64,000 bases of DNA. Source: Terrabacter sp. Root85 (GTDB taxonomy: Bacteria > Actinomycetota > Actinomycetes > Actinomycetales > Dermatophilaceae). The stretch spans positions 1-64,000 of the forward strand of contig NZ_LMIW01000010.1 of the NCBI RefSeq assembly GCF_001429185.1. Direction: 5' to 3'. A model generated the notes under the pieces. It saw nothing but the letters and a program-made list of their open reading frames with translations, made no database searches and was not told where the DNA came from. Position 1 is the first letter of the stretch. Each line of letters opens with the position of its first letter. The position numbers and the translations under genes were made by a program. Shown in pieces: positions 52,340 through 62,440 of this stretch.

Positions 52340-52911
52340 CCGCGACCGTCCGCCCGTGCTCCCGACGGGACGGTGGCCGGCCGGCGCGCGCCGTGGCCGC
52401 CGTCGCGGTGCAGGACCAGACGCGACACGGCGAAGGCGCCGATGAGCGCGACGAGGAGCAGCACCGAGAGCAGCTCGAAGGGCCAGACCCACGTGCCGAA
52501 GACCGCCTGTGCCACCTGCGGCGTGGTCGTCGTCGGGGTGTCGAGGTCGGCGGTCGCGCCGGAGAAGAGCGGGAGCAGGAGCGAGGCGAGCAGTGCGGTC
52601 GTCGCGGCGCCGAGGAGGGCCCCGGCGAGGCGCTGCCGCCACGGGGTGTCGATCTCGGCGTGGGGACCGATCGGCGCACGGGTCAGCATGAGCGCGAAGA
52701 GGACGAGCACGACGATGGCGCCGACGTAGACGAGCAGCTGGACGAGGCCGACGAGCTCCTGCCCGAGGACGAGGTAGGCACCCGCGAGTGAGCCGAGCGA
52801 CACGAGCAGCCACAAGGCGGCGTGGACGACCTGCTTCGTCGTCACCGACAGCAGCGCCGACAGCGCCGTCACGGCGCCGACCGCGGTGAAGACGATGTCG
52901 CGGGTCGTCAC
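52336..52911 (-). CDS. nuoJ: NADH-quinone oxidoreductase subunit J
   Basis: The 191-aa membrane subunit with five spans contains [47 protein letters not shown], the pi-bulge helix TM3 of NuoJ that couples quinone chemistry to proton flow. It overlaps nuoI and nuoK by 4 bp each. Length is normal. Confidence 0.94.
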   Translation of the reverse strand: MTTRDIVFTAVGAVTALSALLSVTTKQVVHAALWLLVSLGSLAGAYLVLGQELVGLVQLLVYVGAIVVLVLFALMLTRAPIGPHAEIDTPWRQRLAGALLGAATTALLASLLLPLFSGATADLDTPTTTTPQVAQAVFGTWVWPFELLSVLLLVALIGAFAVSRLVLHRDGGHGARRPATVPSGARADGRG

Positions 52912-53759
52912 TCGCTCCCCTCCTCGTCGGTCGACACCGTCGGCAGGACCTGGGTCGAGTCTCCTTGTGCCGCAGCCTGGTCCGCGGCCCGCTCGGCCTC
53001 GGCACCGTCGGCGGGCGGGAGGACCGAGGTCTGCTCGGCAGCCGAAAGGCTCTCGGTGGGCTCAGCGGCGGGCAGCGCGGCCGTCCGCTCGACCGCCGGC
53101 ATGACCCGGGTCTGCTCGGCCGCCGGCTGAGCCGCCGGCTCGGGCGCGGCGAGCGGCGGCGGGGTCGTGGTCTCCCGGCGCACCCGCGTCGGTCGGGCCG
53201 CGGCCCCGGCACCGCGCGTACCTGCAGCGGCAGCGGCTGCTCCGGCGGACCCCCGGGCGGGCTTCGCCGCGGCCGTGACCTCGGCAGGGTCGGCACTGCC
53301 CGGGTCGAGAGCGGGCGGCGCCGGGACGGTGGCCATCCACGCGCCGAGGCGGTCCTTCTCGTGGAGCAGGTCGCGGATGTCGGTCTCGGCGTACTCGAAC
53401 TCGGGGCTCCAGTGCAGCGCGTCGAACGGGCAGACCTCGATGCAGATGCCGCAGTACATGCAGAGCGAGAAGTCGATGGCGAAGCGGTCGAGGACGTTGC
53501 GCTGGCGGGCGCGGCCGCCGGGCGTCGTCGGCGGCAGCTCCTCCTTGTGCGAGTCGATGTAGATGCACCAGTCGGGGCACTCGCGCGCGCAGAGCATGCA
53601 CGAGGTGCAGTTCTCCTCGGTCAGCGCGATGACGCCGCGTGACCGGGGCGGCAGCGCGGGTGAGACGTCGGGGTACTCGGCCGTGTGCGTGTGCCGGGTC
53701 AGCGACTTCGCCGTCGTCGCGAGTCCCTTGACGAGCCCCGGAATGATCCCTTCAGCCAT
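52908..53759 (-). CDS. nuoI: NADH-quinone oxidoreductase subunit I with repeat tail
   Basis: The protein is 283 aa. The ferredoxin-like core (1-150) binds clusters N6a/N6b through Cys51, 54, 57, 61 and Cys100, 103, 106, 110, all present. Usual NuoI is 160-220 aa. Here about 130 residues of Ala/Pro/Glu-rich tail follow, with a recurring T-x-x-(L/M)-P unit ([31 protein letters not shown]). The tail may be phosphorylated or bind a partner. There is a 27-bp gap to nuoH, the largest in the operon. Confidence 0.93.
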   Translation of the reverse strand: MAEGIIPGLVKGLATTAKSLTRHTHTAEYPDVSPALPPRSRGVIALTEENCTSCMLCARECPDWCIYIDSHKEELPPTTPGGRARQRNVLDRFAIDFSLCMYCGICIEVCPFDALHWSPEFEYAETDIRDLLHEKDRLGAWMATVPAPPALDPGSADPAEVTAAAKPARGSAGAAAAAAGTRGAGAAARPTRVRRETTTPPPLAAPEPAAQPAAEQTRVMPAVERTAALPAAEPTESLSAAEQTSVLPPADGAEAERAADQAAAQGDSTQVLPTVSTDEEGSE

Positions 53760-53786
53760 GTCGCTCCACCCTCGATCGGTCGTCGG

Positions 53787-54755
53787 TCACGAGAAGACCA
53801 CCACCCCGACGGCGGTCAGGGCGAGCTGGACGAGCGCCATCGGCACGAGCCACACCCAGGCGAGGCGCTGGAGCTGGTCCTCGCGCATGCGCGGCCACGA
53901 CACGCGGAGCCAGATGACGACGACCGCGACGAGGAAGCCCTTGAGGACCGTCCACACCCAGCCGAGCCACTGCTCGAACGGCCCTGCCCAGCCGCCGAGG
54001 TAGAGCACGGCGAAGAGCAGCGACATGACGACGATGCCGGCGTACTCGGCGAGCAGGAAGAAGGCGAACCGCAGGCCGGTGTACTCGGTGAAGGCGCCGA
54101 AGACGATCTCGGAGTCGGCGAGCGGCATGTCGAACGGCGGGCGCTGCAGCTCGGCGAGGGCCGCGACGAGGAAGACGACGGCGCCGGGCAGCTGCCAGAG
54201 CAGCCACCACGGGTTCCACGCCTCCGCGATGGAGACGAGCGACAGGCTTCCGGCGGCGAGGGCGACCGAGGCGACCGCGAGGACCATCGGCAGCTCGTAG
54301 GACACGAGCTGCGCGGCGGCGCGCATCGCCCCGAGCAGGGAGTACTTGTTGGCCGAGGCCCACCCGGCCATGAGCGTGCCGATGACGCCGACCCCGATCA
54401 CGGCGAGCACGAGCACGACGCTCGCGTCGACGTCGGCCCCGACGACCCGTGGCGAGAGCGGGATGACGGCGAGCGCCACGAGGTAGGGGATGAGCGCGAC
54501 GAAGGGGGCGAGGCGGAAGACCCAGCGGTCGGCCCGGGCCGGAGTGATGTCCTCCTTCTGGACGAACTTCACCCCGTCGGCGACGAGCTGGGCCCACCCG
54601 TGGAAGCCACCGGCATACATCGGCCCGAGGCGACCCTGCATGTGCGCCATGACCTTGTGCTCGGTCTGGCCGACGAGCAGCGGCAGCACGAGGAAGGCGG
54701 CGAGCACCGCGACGGCGCGCAGCACGACCTCGAGCCAGGGAGCGAGGTCGCTCAT
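53787..54755 (-). CDS. nuoH: NADH-quinone oxidoreductase subunit H
   Basis: The 322-aa membrane anchor of the quinone chamber has QTEHKVMAHMQGRLGPMYAGGFHGWAQLVADGVKFVQKEDITPARADR, GWASANKYSLLGAMRAAAQLVSYELPM and ALAELQRPPFDMPLADSEIVFGAFTEYTG. These carry the charged residues of the E-channel. Its start overlaps nuoC by ATGA, so nuoD, E, F and G, which normally lie between, are absent. Confidence 0.95.
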   Translation of the reverse strand: MSDLAPWLEVVLRAVAVLAAFLVLPLLVGQTEHKVMAHMQGRLGPMYAGGFHGWAQLVADGVKFVQKEDITPARADRWVFRLAPFVALIPYLVALAVIPLSPRVVGADVDASVVLVLAVIGVGVIGTLMAGWASANKYSLLGAMRAAAQLVSYELPMVLAVASVALAAGSLSLVSIAEAWNPWWLLWQLPGAVVFLVAALAELQRPPFDMPLADSEIVFGAFTEYTGLRFAFFLLAEYAGIVVMSLLFAVLYLGGWAGPFEQWLGWVWTVLKGFLVAVVVIWLRVSWPRMREDQLQRLAWVWLVPMALVQLALTAVGVVVFS

Positions 54756-55279
54756 CGCGGCCCCCACTCGGGTCCGGGCACGCCGGGCGCCTGGACGCGC
54801 CGGCGGCCGGGTGCACGGGCGGAGTCGTGGCCCTCGCCGGGCTCCTTGGCACCGGGCCAGGCCTTGCTGGCGCGAGCCGCGAGGACGAAGGACTTGCGCA
54901 GCGGCGTGCCCTCGAAGCCGTCCGGCAGCAGGAGCGGGCGCAGGCCGAGGCCGCTGCCGTCGTCGAAGCCGTCGAAGTCGATGCCGAACATCTCGTGGGT
55001 CTCGCGCTCGTGCCACGCCGCGCCCCGGAAGATCCCCGTCAACGACGGGACCGGCAGACCCCCGGTGACGCGAGTGCGCAGCAGCACCGACCTCAGCGCG
55101 CCCGGCGTGCGGGTGTCGAGCAGGTGGCAGACGACGTCGAAGCCCGCGTCGTCGCCCTCGCGGTCGGTCTCGTCGACGGCCGTCAGCCAGTCGAAGTACG
55201 CGTAGCCCTCCTCACGGAGCGAGAGCACCGTGCTCGACCACTCCCCGAACGGCACGTCACGCACGTCGGTGACCTTCAC
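54752..55279 (-). CDS. nuoC: NADH-quinone oxidoreductase subunit C (30-kDa type)
   Basis: The protein is 175 aa from the GTG at 55279. The 30-kDa signature appears as [19 protein letters not shown] with the downstream [19 protein letters not shown]. No 49-kDa (NuoD) domain is fused to it. The protein ends with a basic tail ([15 protein letters not shown]). In normal complex I NuoC bridges NuoB, NuoI and NuoD. Confidence 0.9.
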   Translation of the reverse strand: MKVTDVRDVPFGEWSSTVLSLREEGYAYFDWLTAVDETDREGDDAGFDVVCHLLDTRTPGALRSVLLRTRVTGGLPVPSLTGIFRGAAWHERETHEMFGIDFDGFDDGSGLGLRPLLLPDGFEGTPLRKSFVLAARASKAWPGAKEPGEGHDSARAPGRRRVQAPGVPGPEWGPR

Positions 55280-55923
55280 CGGCCGTCCTCCCCCGGCTTC
55301 GCGCCACGGCGCAGGAGGGGACGGCGGAGGTCGCCGGCGCTGCCGACGCGGGTGCCGGCATACCTGCCCTTGAGCTTCTGCGTCGACAGGCGCTCGGCGG
55401 CGATCTGCTCCTGGAGGCGGATGATGCCGTGCAGCAGCGCCTCGGGGCGCGGCGGGCAGCCGGGGACGTAGACGTCGACGGGCACGATCTGGTCGACGCC
55501 CTTCGTCACGGAGTAGGAGTCCCAGTAGGGGCCGCCGGAGTTGGAGCAGGCGCCGAAGGAGATGACGTACTTCGGCTCGGGCATCTGGTCGTAGAGGCGG
55601 CGGATCGCCGGGGCCATCTTGTCGGTGACGGTGCCCGAGACGACCATGAGGTCGGCCTGGCGCGGGCCCGGCGCGAAGGGGATGACGCCGAGGCGGATGA
55701 AGTCGTGACGACCCATCGAGGCCGCGATGAACTCGATGGCGCAGCAGGCGAGCCCGAAGTTGAAGACCCAGAGGGAGTAGCGGCGGCCCCAGTTGAGGAC
55801 GACCTTGATCGGCTTGGGCGCGTGGGCGCCGAGGACGCCCATCGACGCCGGTCCGATGGTCGGCATCGGCAGGCTGACCGGCTGGCTCGCCGACTGGCCG
55901 GGCTGGCTCGGCGGCTGATCCAT
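55276..55923 (-). CDS. nuoB: NADH-quinone oxidoreductase subunit B
   Basis: The 215-aa subunit holds cluster N2 with Cys60-Cys61 (GLACCAIEF), Cys126 (FGACSNSGG) and Cys156 ([12 protein letters not shown]), all present, so it can pass electrons to quinone. The N-terminal 35 residues are Ser/Pro/Gln-rich, longer than usual. The start overlaps the nuoA stop by one base (TGATG) and the end overlaps nuoC by 4 bp. Confidence 0.95.
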   Translation of the reverse strand: MDQPPSQPGQSASQPVSLPMPTIGPASMGVLGAHAPKPIKVVLNWGRRYSLWVFNFGLACCAIEFIAASMGRHDFIRLGVIPFAPGPRQADLMVVSGTVTDKMAPAIRRLYDQMPEPKYVISFGACSNSGGPYWDSYSVTKGVDQIVPVDVYVPGCPPRPEALLHGIIRLQEQIAAERLSTQKLKGRYAGTRVGSAGDLRRPLLRRGAKPGEDGR

Positions 55924-56282
55924 CACACCCACCTCAGCAGACCGCGGCGGCCCGCGTGGGCCAGGCCGAGCACGATGACGCCGATGAAGATGCCCATCTC
56001 GACGAGGCTCGCGCGGCCGAGGTCGGCGTCGCGGATGACGGTCGCCCACGGGAAGAGGTAGACCGCGTCGACGGCGAAGACGACGTAGAGGAAGGAGAAG
56101 ACGAAGTAGCGGACCTTCGTCTGCGCCCAGCCCTCGCCGACCGGGTCGACACCGGACTCGTACGTCGCCAGCTTGGCCGCGTGGGGTGCGCGCGGGGCGA
56201 GGAGCCGTCGCACGAGCATCGCCGCCGTGACGAGCAGGACGCCCGCCCCCAGCACCGCTGCGACGGCCACGTACCCGGACAT
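55923..56282 (-). CDS. nuoA: NADH-quinone oxidoreductase subunit A
   Basis: The 119-aa subunit has three spans: [21 protein letters not shown], the conserved loop [40 protein letters not shown], and a last helix. It opens the operon. The ATG is 7 nt after TAGGCT (56290-56295, complement), so the operon mRNA is probably leaderless. Confidence 0.95.
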   Translation of the reverse strand: MSGYVAVAAVLGAGVLLVTAAMLVRRLLAPRAPHAAKLATYESGVDPVGEGWAQTKVRYFVFSFLYVVFAVDAVYLFPWATVIRDADLGRASLVEMGIFIGVIVLGLAHAGRRGLLRWV

Positions 56283-56355
56283 GACGGCCAGCCTATCCAT
56301 GCCGGTACGCGAGTGGCACGGAGTGGTCAGCCGCATCCGGGCTACCCTGCGGCGC

Positions 56356-56664
56356 ATGGTCGACAGGGGTGGACAAGACCGGGTGGGCTCGCCGCACGAG
56401 GCGACGACCCAGGTGCCCGACGACGTGCCCGACGACGCGCCGCTCGACGTGACGGACCCGGGCGTGGACCCGGACGTGGACCCCGGCCTGGACCCCGGCC
56501 TGGACCCGGGCGTCGACCCGGGCGTCGACCAGCTCGGCTGGGACGCCACCGCCCTCGTCGTGGCGCACGTGGTCCTCGCCCTCGGCATCGGGGCGGCGGT
56601 CGGCGCCGTCGGGGGGCGCTACCTCCGCGGTCGGCACGTCCCGGTGGGCGCCTCGGTGCGTTGA
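56356..56664 (+). CDS. Small membrane protein with Asp-Pro repeats
   Basis: The protein is 102 aa from the ATG at 56356, 7 nt after TACCCT (56343-56348). Residues about 30-58 are a run of VDPG/LDPG/VDPD units encoded by imperfect 12-bp DNA repeats. One membrane helix follows (ALVVAHVVLALGIGAAVGAVGG), then a short basic tail. It is divergent from nuoA and upstream of korA. I do not recognise it. Confidence 0.55.
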   Translation: MVDRGGQDRVGSPHEATTQVPDDVPDDAPLDVTDPGVDPDVDPGLDPGLDPGVDPGVDQLGWDATALVVAHVVLALGIGAAVGAVGGRYLRGRHVPVGASVR

Positions 56665-56819
56665 CCGCGGCTCACCCTGTGTCGGCACCGCGTCGACCCG
56701 CGTCGTCCACGTTGTGGCAGGTGCACGATCTGAGGCCCGACGAGACATAGCATGGAAAGTGCCCGCCGCACAGGGCCCCGGGCAGTGAATCGTATGGAAG
56801 TTCGAGGACGTCGCAGAGC

Positions 56820-58714
<1,895 letters not shown>

Positions 58715-58718
<4 letters not shown>

Positions 58719-59803
58719 CCACCGACCTGGGTATGCCGTCCAGCGGGCCAGGCGCCCCCGGTGCCCACGGCACCGCCGGCGTCCCACGCCTCACCGACGG
58801 CACCGCGCTGACGAAGAAGGACTTCACGTCCGACCAGGAGGTGCGCTGGTGCCCCGGGTGCGGGGACTACGCGATCCTCGCCGCCGTGCAGGGCTTCCTC
58901 CCCGAGCTCGGGCTCAAGCGCGAGAACATCGTCTTCGTCTCGGGCATCGGGTGCAGCTCGCGCTTCCCCTACTACCTCGACACCTACGGCATGCACTCGA
59001 TCCACGGCCGTGCCCCGGCCATCGCGACCGGCCTCGCGGCGACGCGAGAGGACCTCTCGGTCTGGGTCGTCACCGGCGACGGCGACGCCCTGTCGATCGG
59101 TGGCAACCACCTCATCCACGCCCTGCGCCGCAACGTCAACCTCAAGATCCTGCTCTTCAACAACGAGATCTACGGCCTGACGAAGGGGCAGTACTCCCCC
59201 ACCTCGCACGTCGGCCAGGTGACGAAGTCGACGCCGCTGGGCTCGCTCGACACGCCCTTCAACCCCGTGTCGCTCGCGCTCGGCGCCGAGGCGAGCTTCG
59301 TGGCCCGCACGATGGACTCCGACCGCCAACACCTGACGTCGGTGCTGCGTGCCGCGGCCGAGCACCGTGGGTCGGCGCTCGTCGAGATCTACCAGAACTG
59401 CCCGATCTTCAACGACGGCGTCTTCGACGTGCTCAAGGACCGCACCGAGGCGGCCGCCCGCATCCTGCACCTCGCCGACGGCGAGGAGGTCGGCACCGCC
59501 GAGACGGTCGTCGTGCGTGACGACCGCGGGTCGCTCGCCGTCGTGCCGCGCGCCGAGGCCGACCCGGCCCGAATCGTGCGCCACGACGAGTCGGCCCACG
59601 ACCCGTCCGCGGCGTTCGCGCTCTCGCGGCTCGACAGCCCCGACCTCGGGCACGTCCCGATGGGGATCTTCCGCAACGTCCAGCGCCCGACCTACGACGA
59701 CTCGCTGCGCGAGCAGATCGCCTCGGCCCGCACGGGTGAGGTCACGGACGCCGACATCGACGCCCTGCTCGCCGGTCGGGACACCTGGACCGTGGGGGCG
59801 TGA
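58715..59803 (+). CDS. korB: 2-oxoacid:ferredoxin oxidoreductase, beta subunit
   Basis: The protein is 362 aa from the GTG at 58715, overlapping korA as GTGA, with AAGGAGG upstream. Cys46 and Cys49 (RWCPGCGDY) start the 4Fe-4S set, with GIGCSSRFPYY giving a third. The TPP motif is VVTGDGDALSIGGNHLIHALRRNVNLKILLFNNEIYGLTKGQ. A further Cys lies in YQNCPIFNDGVF. The order is complete for KorB. The substrate (2-oxoglutarate rather than pyruvate) is inferred from two-subunit type and length. Confidence 0.94.
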
Positions 59804-60801
59804 CCGCGCGCGAGACCGCTCCGTCCCTCGCGCCGAGCGAGTCCGGCACGCGCGGGACGGGGTCGACGGCACCCCACGGCGAGGTCGGGCGGGGCACCCT
59901 GCTCGGCTTCGCGGCCTACGGCCTCTGGGGGCTCTTCCCGCTCTACTTCGACGCGCTCAAACCCGCCGGGCCGTGGGAGATCCTCGCCCACCGCATCCTC
60001 TGGACGCTGCTCTTCTGCGTCGTCGTGCTGCTCGTCGTGCGCGACCTCGGCTGGATCAGGCCGCTGCTGCGTCGGCCGCGGCTGCTCGCCGGCACCGCGG
60101 TGGCGGCGGTGCTCATCGCGGTCAACTGGGTCGTCTACGTCGCGGCCGTGACGTCGGGCAACACGTCCGAGGCCGCGCTCGGCTACTTCCTCAACCCCCT
60201 AGTCACGGTCGCCCTCGGCGTCGTCGTGCTCGGTGAGCGCCTCCGCGTCCTCCAGTGGGTGGCCGTCGGCATCGGTGTCGTCGCGGGCGTCTACCTCGGC
60301 GTCTCCGGCGGACGCGTGCCGTGGGTGGCCCTGACGCTGGCGGTGTCCTTCGCGCTCTACGGGCTGACGAAGAAGAAGGTCGGCGTCAGCCTCGACGCCA
60401 TCCACGGGCTCACGGTCGAGACCGTCGTGCTCGCCCCCGTCGCCGTCGTGCTGCTGCTCGTCGTCGGCGCGCAGGGCGGCCTCGAGTTCGGCCTGCACGG
60501 TGGCGTGCACACGTCGCTGCTCGTCCTCTCCGGGCTGGTCACCGCGGTGCCGCTGCTGTGTTTCGCCGCCGCGGCGCGCCGCATCCCGCTCGTGTCGATC
60601 GGGCTCATCCAGTTCATCACCCCGGTCATGCAGCTGCTCTGCGCGGTGGTCCTGCTCGACGAGCACATGCCGTCCGAGCGGTGGATCGGCTTCGGCATCG
60701 TCTGGCTCGCGCTCGTCGTCCTCACCGTCGACTCGCTCCTCAGCCTGCGTGGCGCCCGGGCCGCGCGGCGCGACCTGCCCGTCGACGACTGCCCGCGCTG
60801 A
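59800..60801 (+). CDS. rarD: RarD-type EamA transporter
   Basis: The protein is 333 aa with about ten spans. GTLLGFAAYGLWGLFPLYFDALKPAGPWEILAHRILWTLLF and ALGYFLNPLVTVALGVVVLGERL are RarD hallmarks. A Ser/Thr-rich cytosolic N-terminus of about 30 residues precedes TM1. RarD is linked by name to chloramphenicol sensitivity, but its substrate is unclear. It overlaps korB by GTGA, so it is cotranscribed, which need not mean a shared function. Confidence 0.88.
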   Translation: MTARETAPSLAPSESGTRGTGSTAPHGEVGRGTLLGFAAYGLWGLFPLYFDALKPAGPWEILAHRILWTLLFCVVVLLVVRDLGWIRPLLRRPRLLAGTAVAAVLIAVNWVVYVAAVTSGNTSEAALGYFLNPLVTVALGVVVLGERLRVLQWVAVGIGVVAGVYLGVSGGRVPWVALTLAVSFALYGLTKKKVGVSLDAIHGLTVETVVLAPVAVVLLLVVGAQGGLEFGLHGGVHTSLLVLSGLVTAVPLLCFAAAARRIPLVSIGLIQFITPVMQLLCAVVLLDEHMPSERWIGFGIVWLALVVLTVDSLLSLRGARAARRDLPVDDCPR

Positions 60802-60839
60802 GGAGCCATTCGTCGCACCCGCGGTGACAGACTGCCGGT

Positions 60840-62408
60840 GTGAGCGACGTCGTCCTGGGCTCCCGCACCGGTCGGTTCGTCATCGCCGCTGCCGTGCTCG
60901 GCTCGGGGATGGCCCTGCTCGACGGGACCGTCGTCAACGTCGCGCTCGTCCGGATCGGCGAGGAGCTCGGCGCGAGCCTCGCCGAGCTGCAGTGGATCAC
61001 CAACGGCTACCTCCTCGCGCTCGCCTCGCTCATCCTCCTCGGCGGGTCGCTCGGTGACCGCTTCGGCCGCCGACGCGTCTTCGTCATCGGGGTCGTGTGG
61101 TTCACGGTGGCCTCCGCCGCCTGCGGTCTCGCGCAGTCACCCGTCCAGCTCATCGTCGGCCGGGTGCTCCAGGGCGTGGGAGGGGCGCTGCTGACGCCGG
61201 GCAGCCTGTCGATGATCCAGGCGTCCTTCCGTCCCGACGACCGCGGCAAGGCCATCGGCACGTGGTCCGGACTCGGCGGCATCGCCTCCGCCCTCGGGCC
61301 CTTCGTCGGCGGGTGGCTCGTGCAGTACGCGAGCTGGCGCTGGGCCTTCCTCGTCAACCTGCCCCTCGGCGCCGCGACCGTCTGGATCGCGCAGCTGCAC
61401 GTCCCCGAGACCAGGGACGACCGTGCCGACCACCACTTCGACGTGACCGGCGCGGTGCTCGCGACGCTCGCCCTGGGAACGACGACCTTCGCCCTGATCC
61501 AGCACGAGTCGCTCGGAGCGACGGCGGCCACCGGGGTCGGGCTCGTCGGCCTCGCCATCGGCGCGGCGTTCGTCGTCGTCGAGCGCCGTATCTCACACCC
61601 GATGGTCCCGCCCGCTCTCTTCGCGTCGCGCCAGTTCAGCGCGGCCAACGCGATGACCCTGCTCGTGTATGCCGCCCTGGGCGCCGTCTTCTTCTTCCTC
61701 ACCCTCCAGCTCCAGACCGTCCTCGGCTACGGCCCGCTGCTCGCCGGCATGGCCTCGCTGCCGGTCACCGTGCTCATGCTGCTCTTCGCGGCGCGGGGAG
61801 GTGCGCTCGCCTCCCGCATCGGGCCACGCCTGCCGATGACGGTCGGCCCGGTCGTGTGCGCGGTCGGCGCCCTCCTGCTGTCGGGTGTCGGCGCCGGCTC
61901 GACCTACTGGACCGGCGTCCTGCCCGGCATCTCCGTCTTCGGCCTCGGGCTCACCCTGCTCGTCGCGCCGCTGACGGCGACGGTCCTCGCCGCGGCTCCC
62001 GACCGCTACGCCGGCGTCGCCAGCGGGGTCAACAACGCCGTCGCGCGCGCGGGCAGTCTCCTCGCCGTCGCCGCACTGCCGGCCGTCGTCGGGCTCAGCG
62101 GCTCGGACTACGCCGTCCCCGAGGCCTTCTCGTCGGCGTACCGGACCGCGATGCTCCTGTGCGCCGGGATGCTCGCCGCCGGAGGTGTCGTGTCGTGGCT
62201 GCTCATCCGCAACCCCGCACCCGCGCCGTCCGGCACCGACGAGACGGGTGCCGAGCGGCAGGGGCGCGCCGCCGCAGCGGGGGCGACACGGCATACGCGA
62301 GCGGTTCCGGCCGGCTGGTCGTGCGCCGGCTCGGAGGGGTGCCCGGGGACGGCGCACCACCACGACGAGGACCTGCCCGCGCTGGGCGGGGCGCCGACCG
62401 GGCGCTGA
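60840..62408 (+). CDS. 14-TM MFS drug exporter (EmrB/QacA, DHA2)
   Basis: The protein is 522 aa. FVIAAAVLGSGMALLDGTVVNVALVRIGEELGAS, LQWITNGYLLALASLILLGGSLGDRFGRRRVFVIG and the TM5 motif C (GPFVGGWLVQYASWRWAFLVNLPLG) mark the DHA2 group. Such pumps expel drugs or dyes with protons. The last 60 residues form a His-containing tail (GTAHHHDED), not normal for the family. The GTG start is at 60840. An octamer lies at 61667 and another at 62289. Confidence 0.88.
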   Translation: MSDVVLGSRTGRFVIAAAVLGSGMALLDGTVVNVALVRIGEELGASLAELQWITNGYLLALASLILLGGSLGDRFGRRRVFVIGVVWFTVASAACGLAQSPVQLIVGRVLQGVGGALLTPGSLSMIQASFRPDDRGKAIGTWSGLGGIASALGPFVGGWLVQYASWRWAFLVNLPLGAATVWIAQLHVPETRDDRADHHFDVTGAVLATLALGTTTFALIQHESLGATAATGVGLVGLAIGAAFVVVERRISHPMVPPALFASRQFSAANAMTLLVYAALGAVFFFLTLQLQTVLGYGPLLAGMASLPVTVLMLLFAARGGALASRIGPRLPMTVGPVVCAVGALLLSGVGAGSTYWTGVLPGISVFGLGLTLLVAPLTATVLAAAPDRYAGVASGVNNAVARAGSLLAVAALPAVVGLSGSDYAVPEAFSSAYRTAMLLCAGMLAAGGVVSWLLIRNPAPAPSGTDETGAERQGRAAAAGATRHTRAVPAGWSCAGSEGCPGTAHHHDEDLPALGGAPTGR

Positions 62409-62440
62409 CGCAAGTCCGCCCCGCCCGGTCGGCCGCACTG

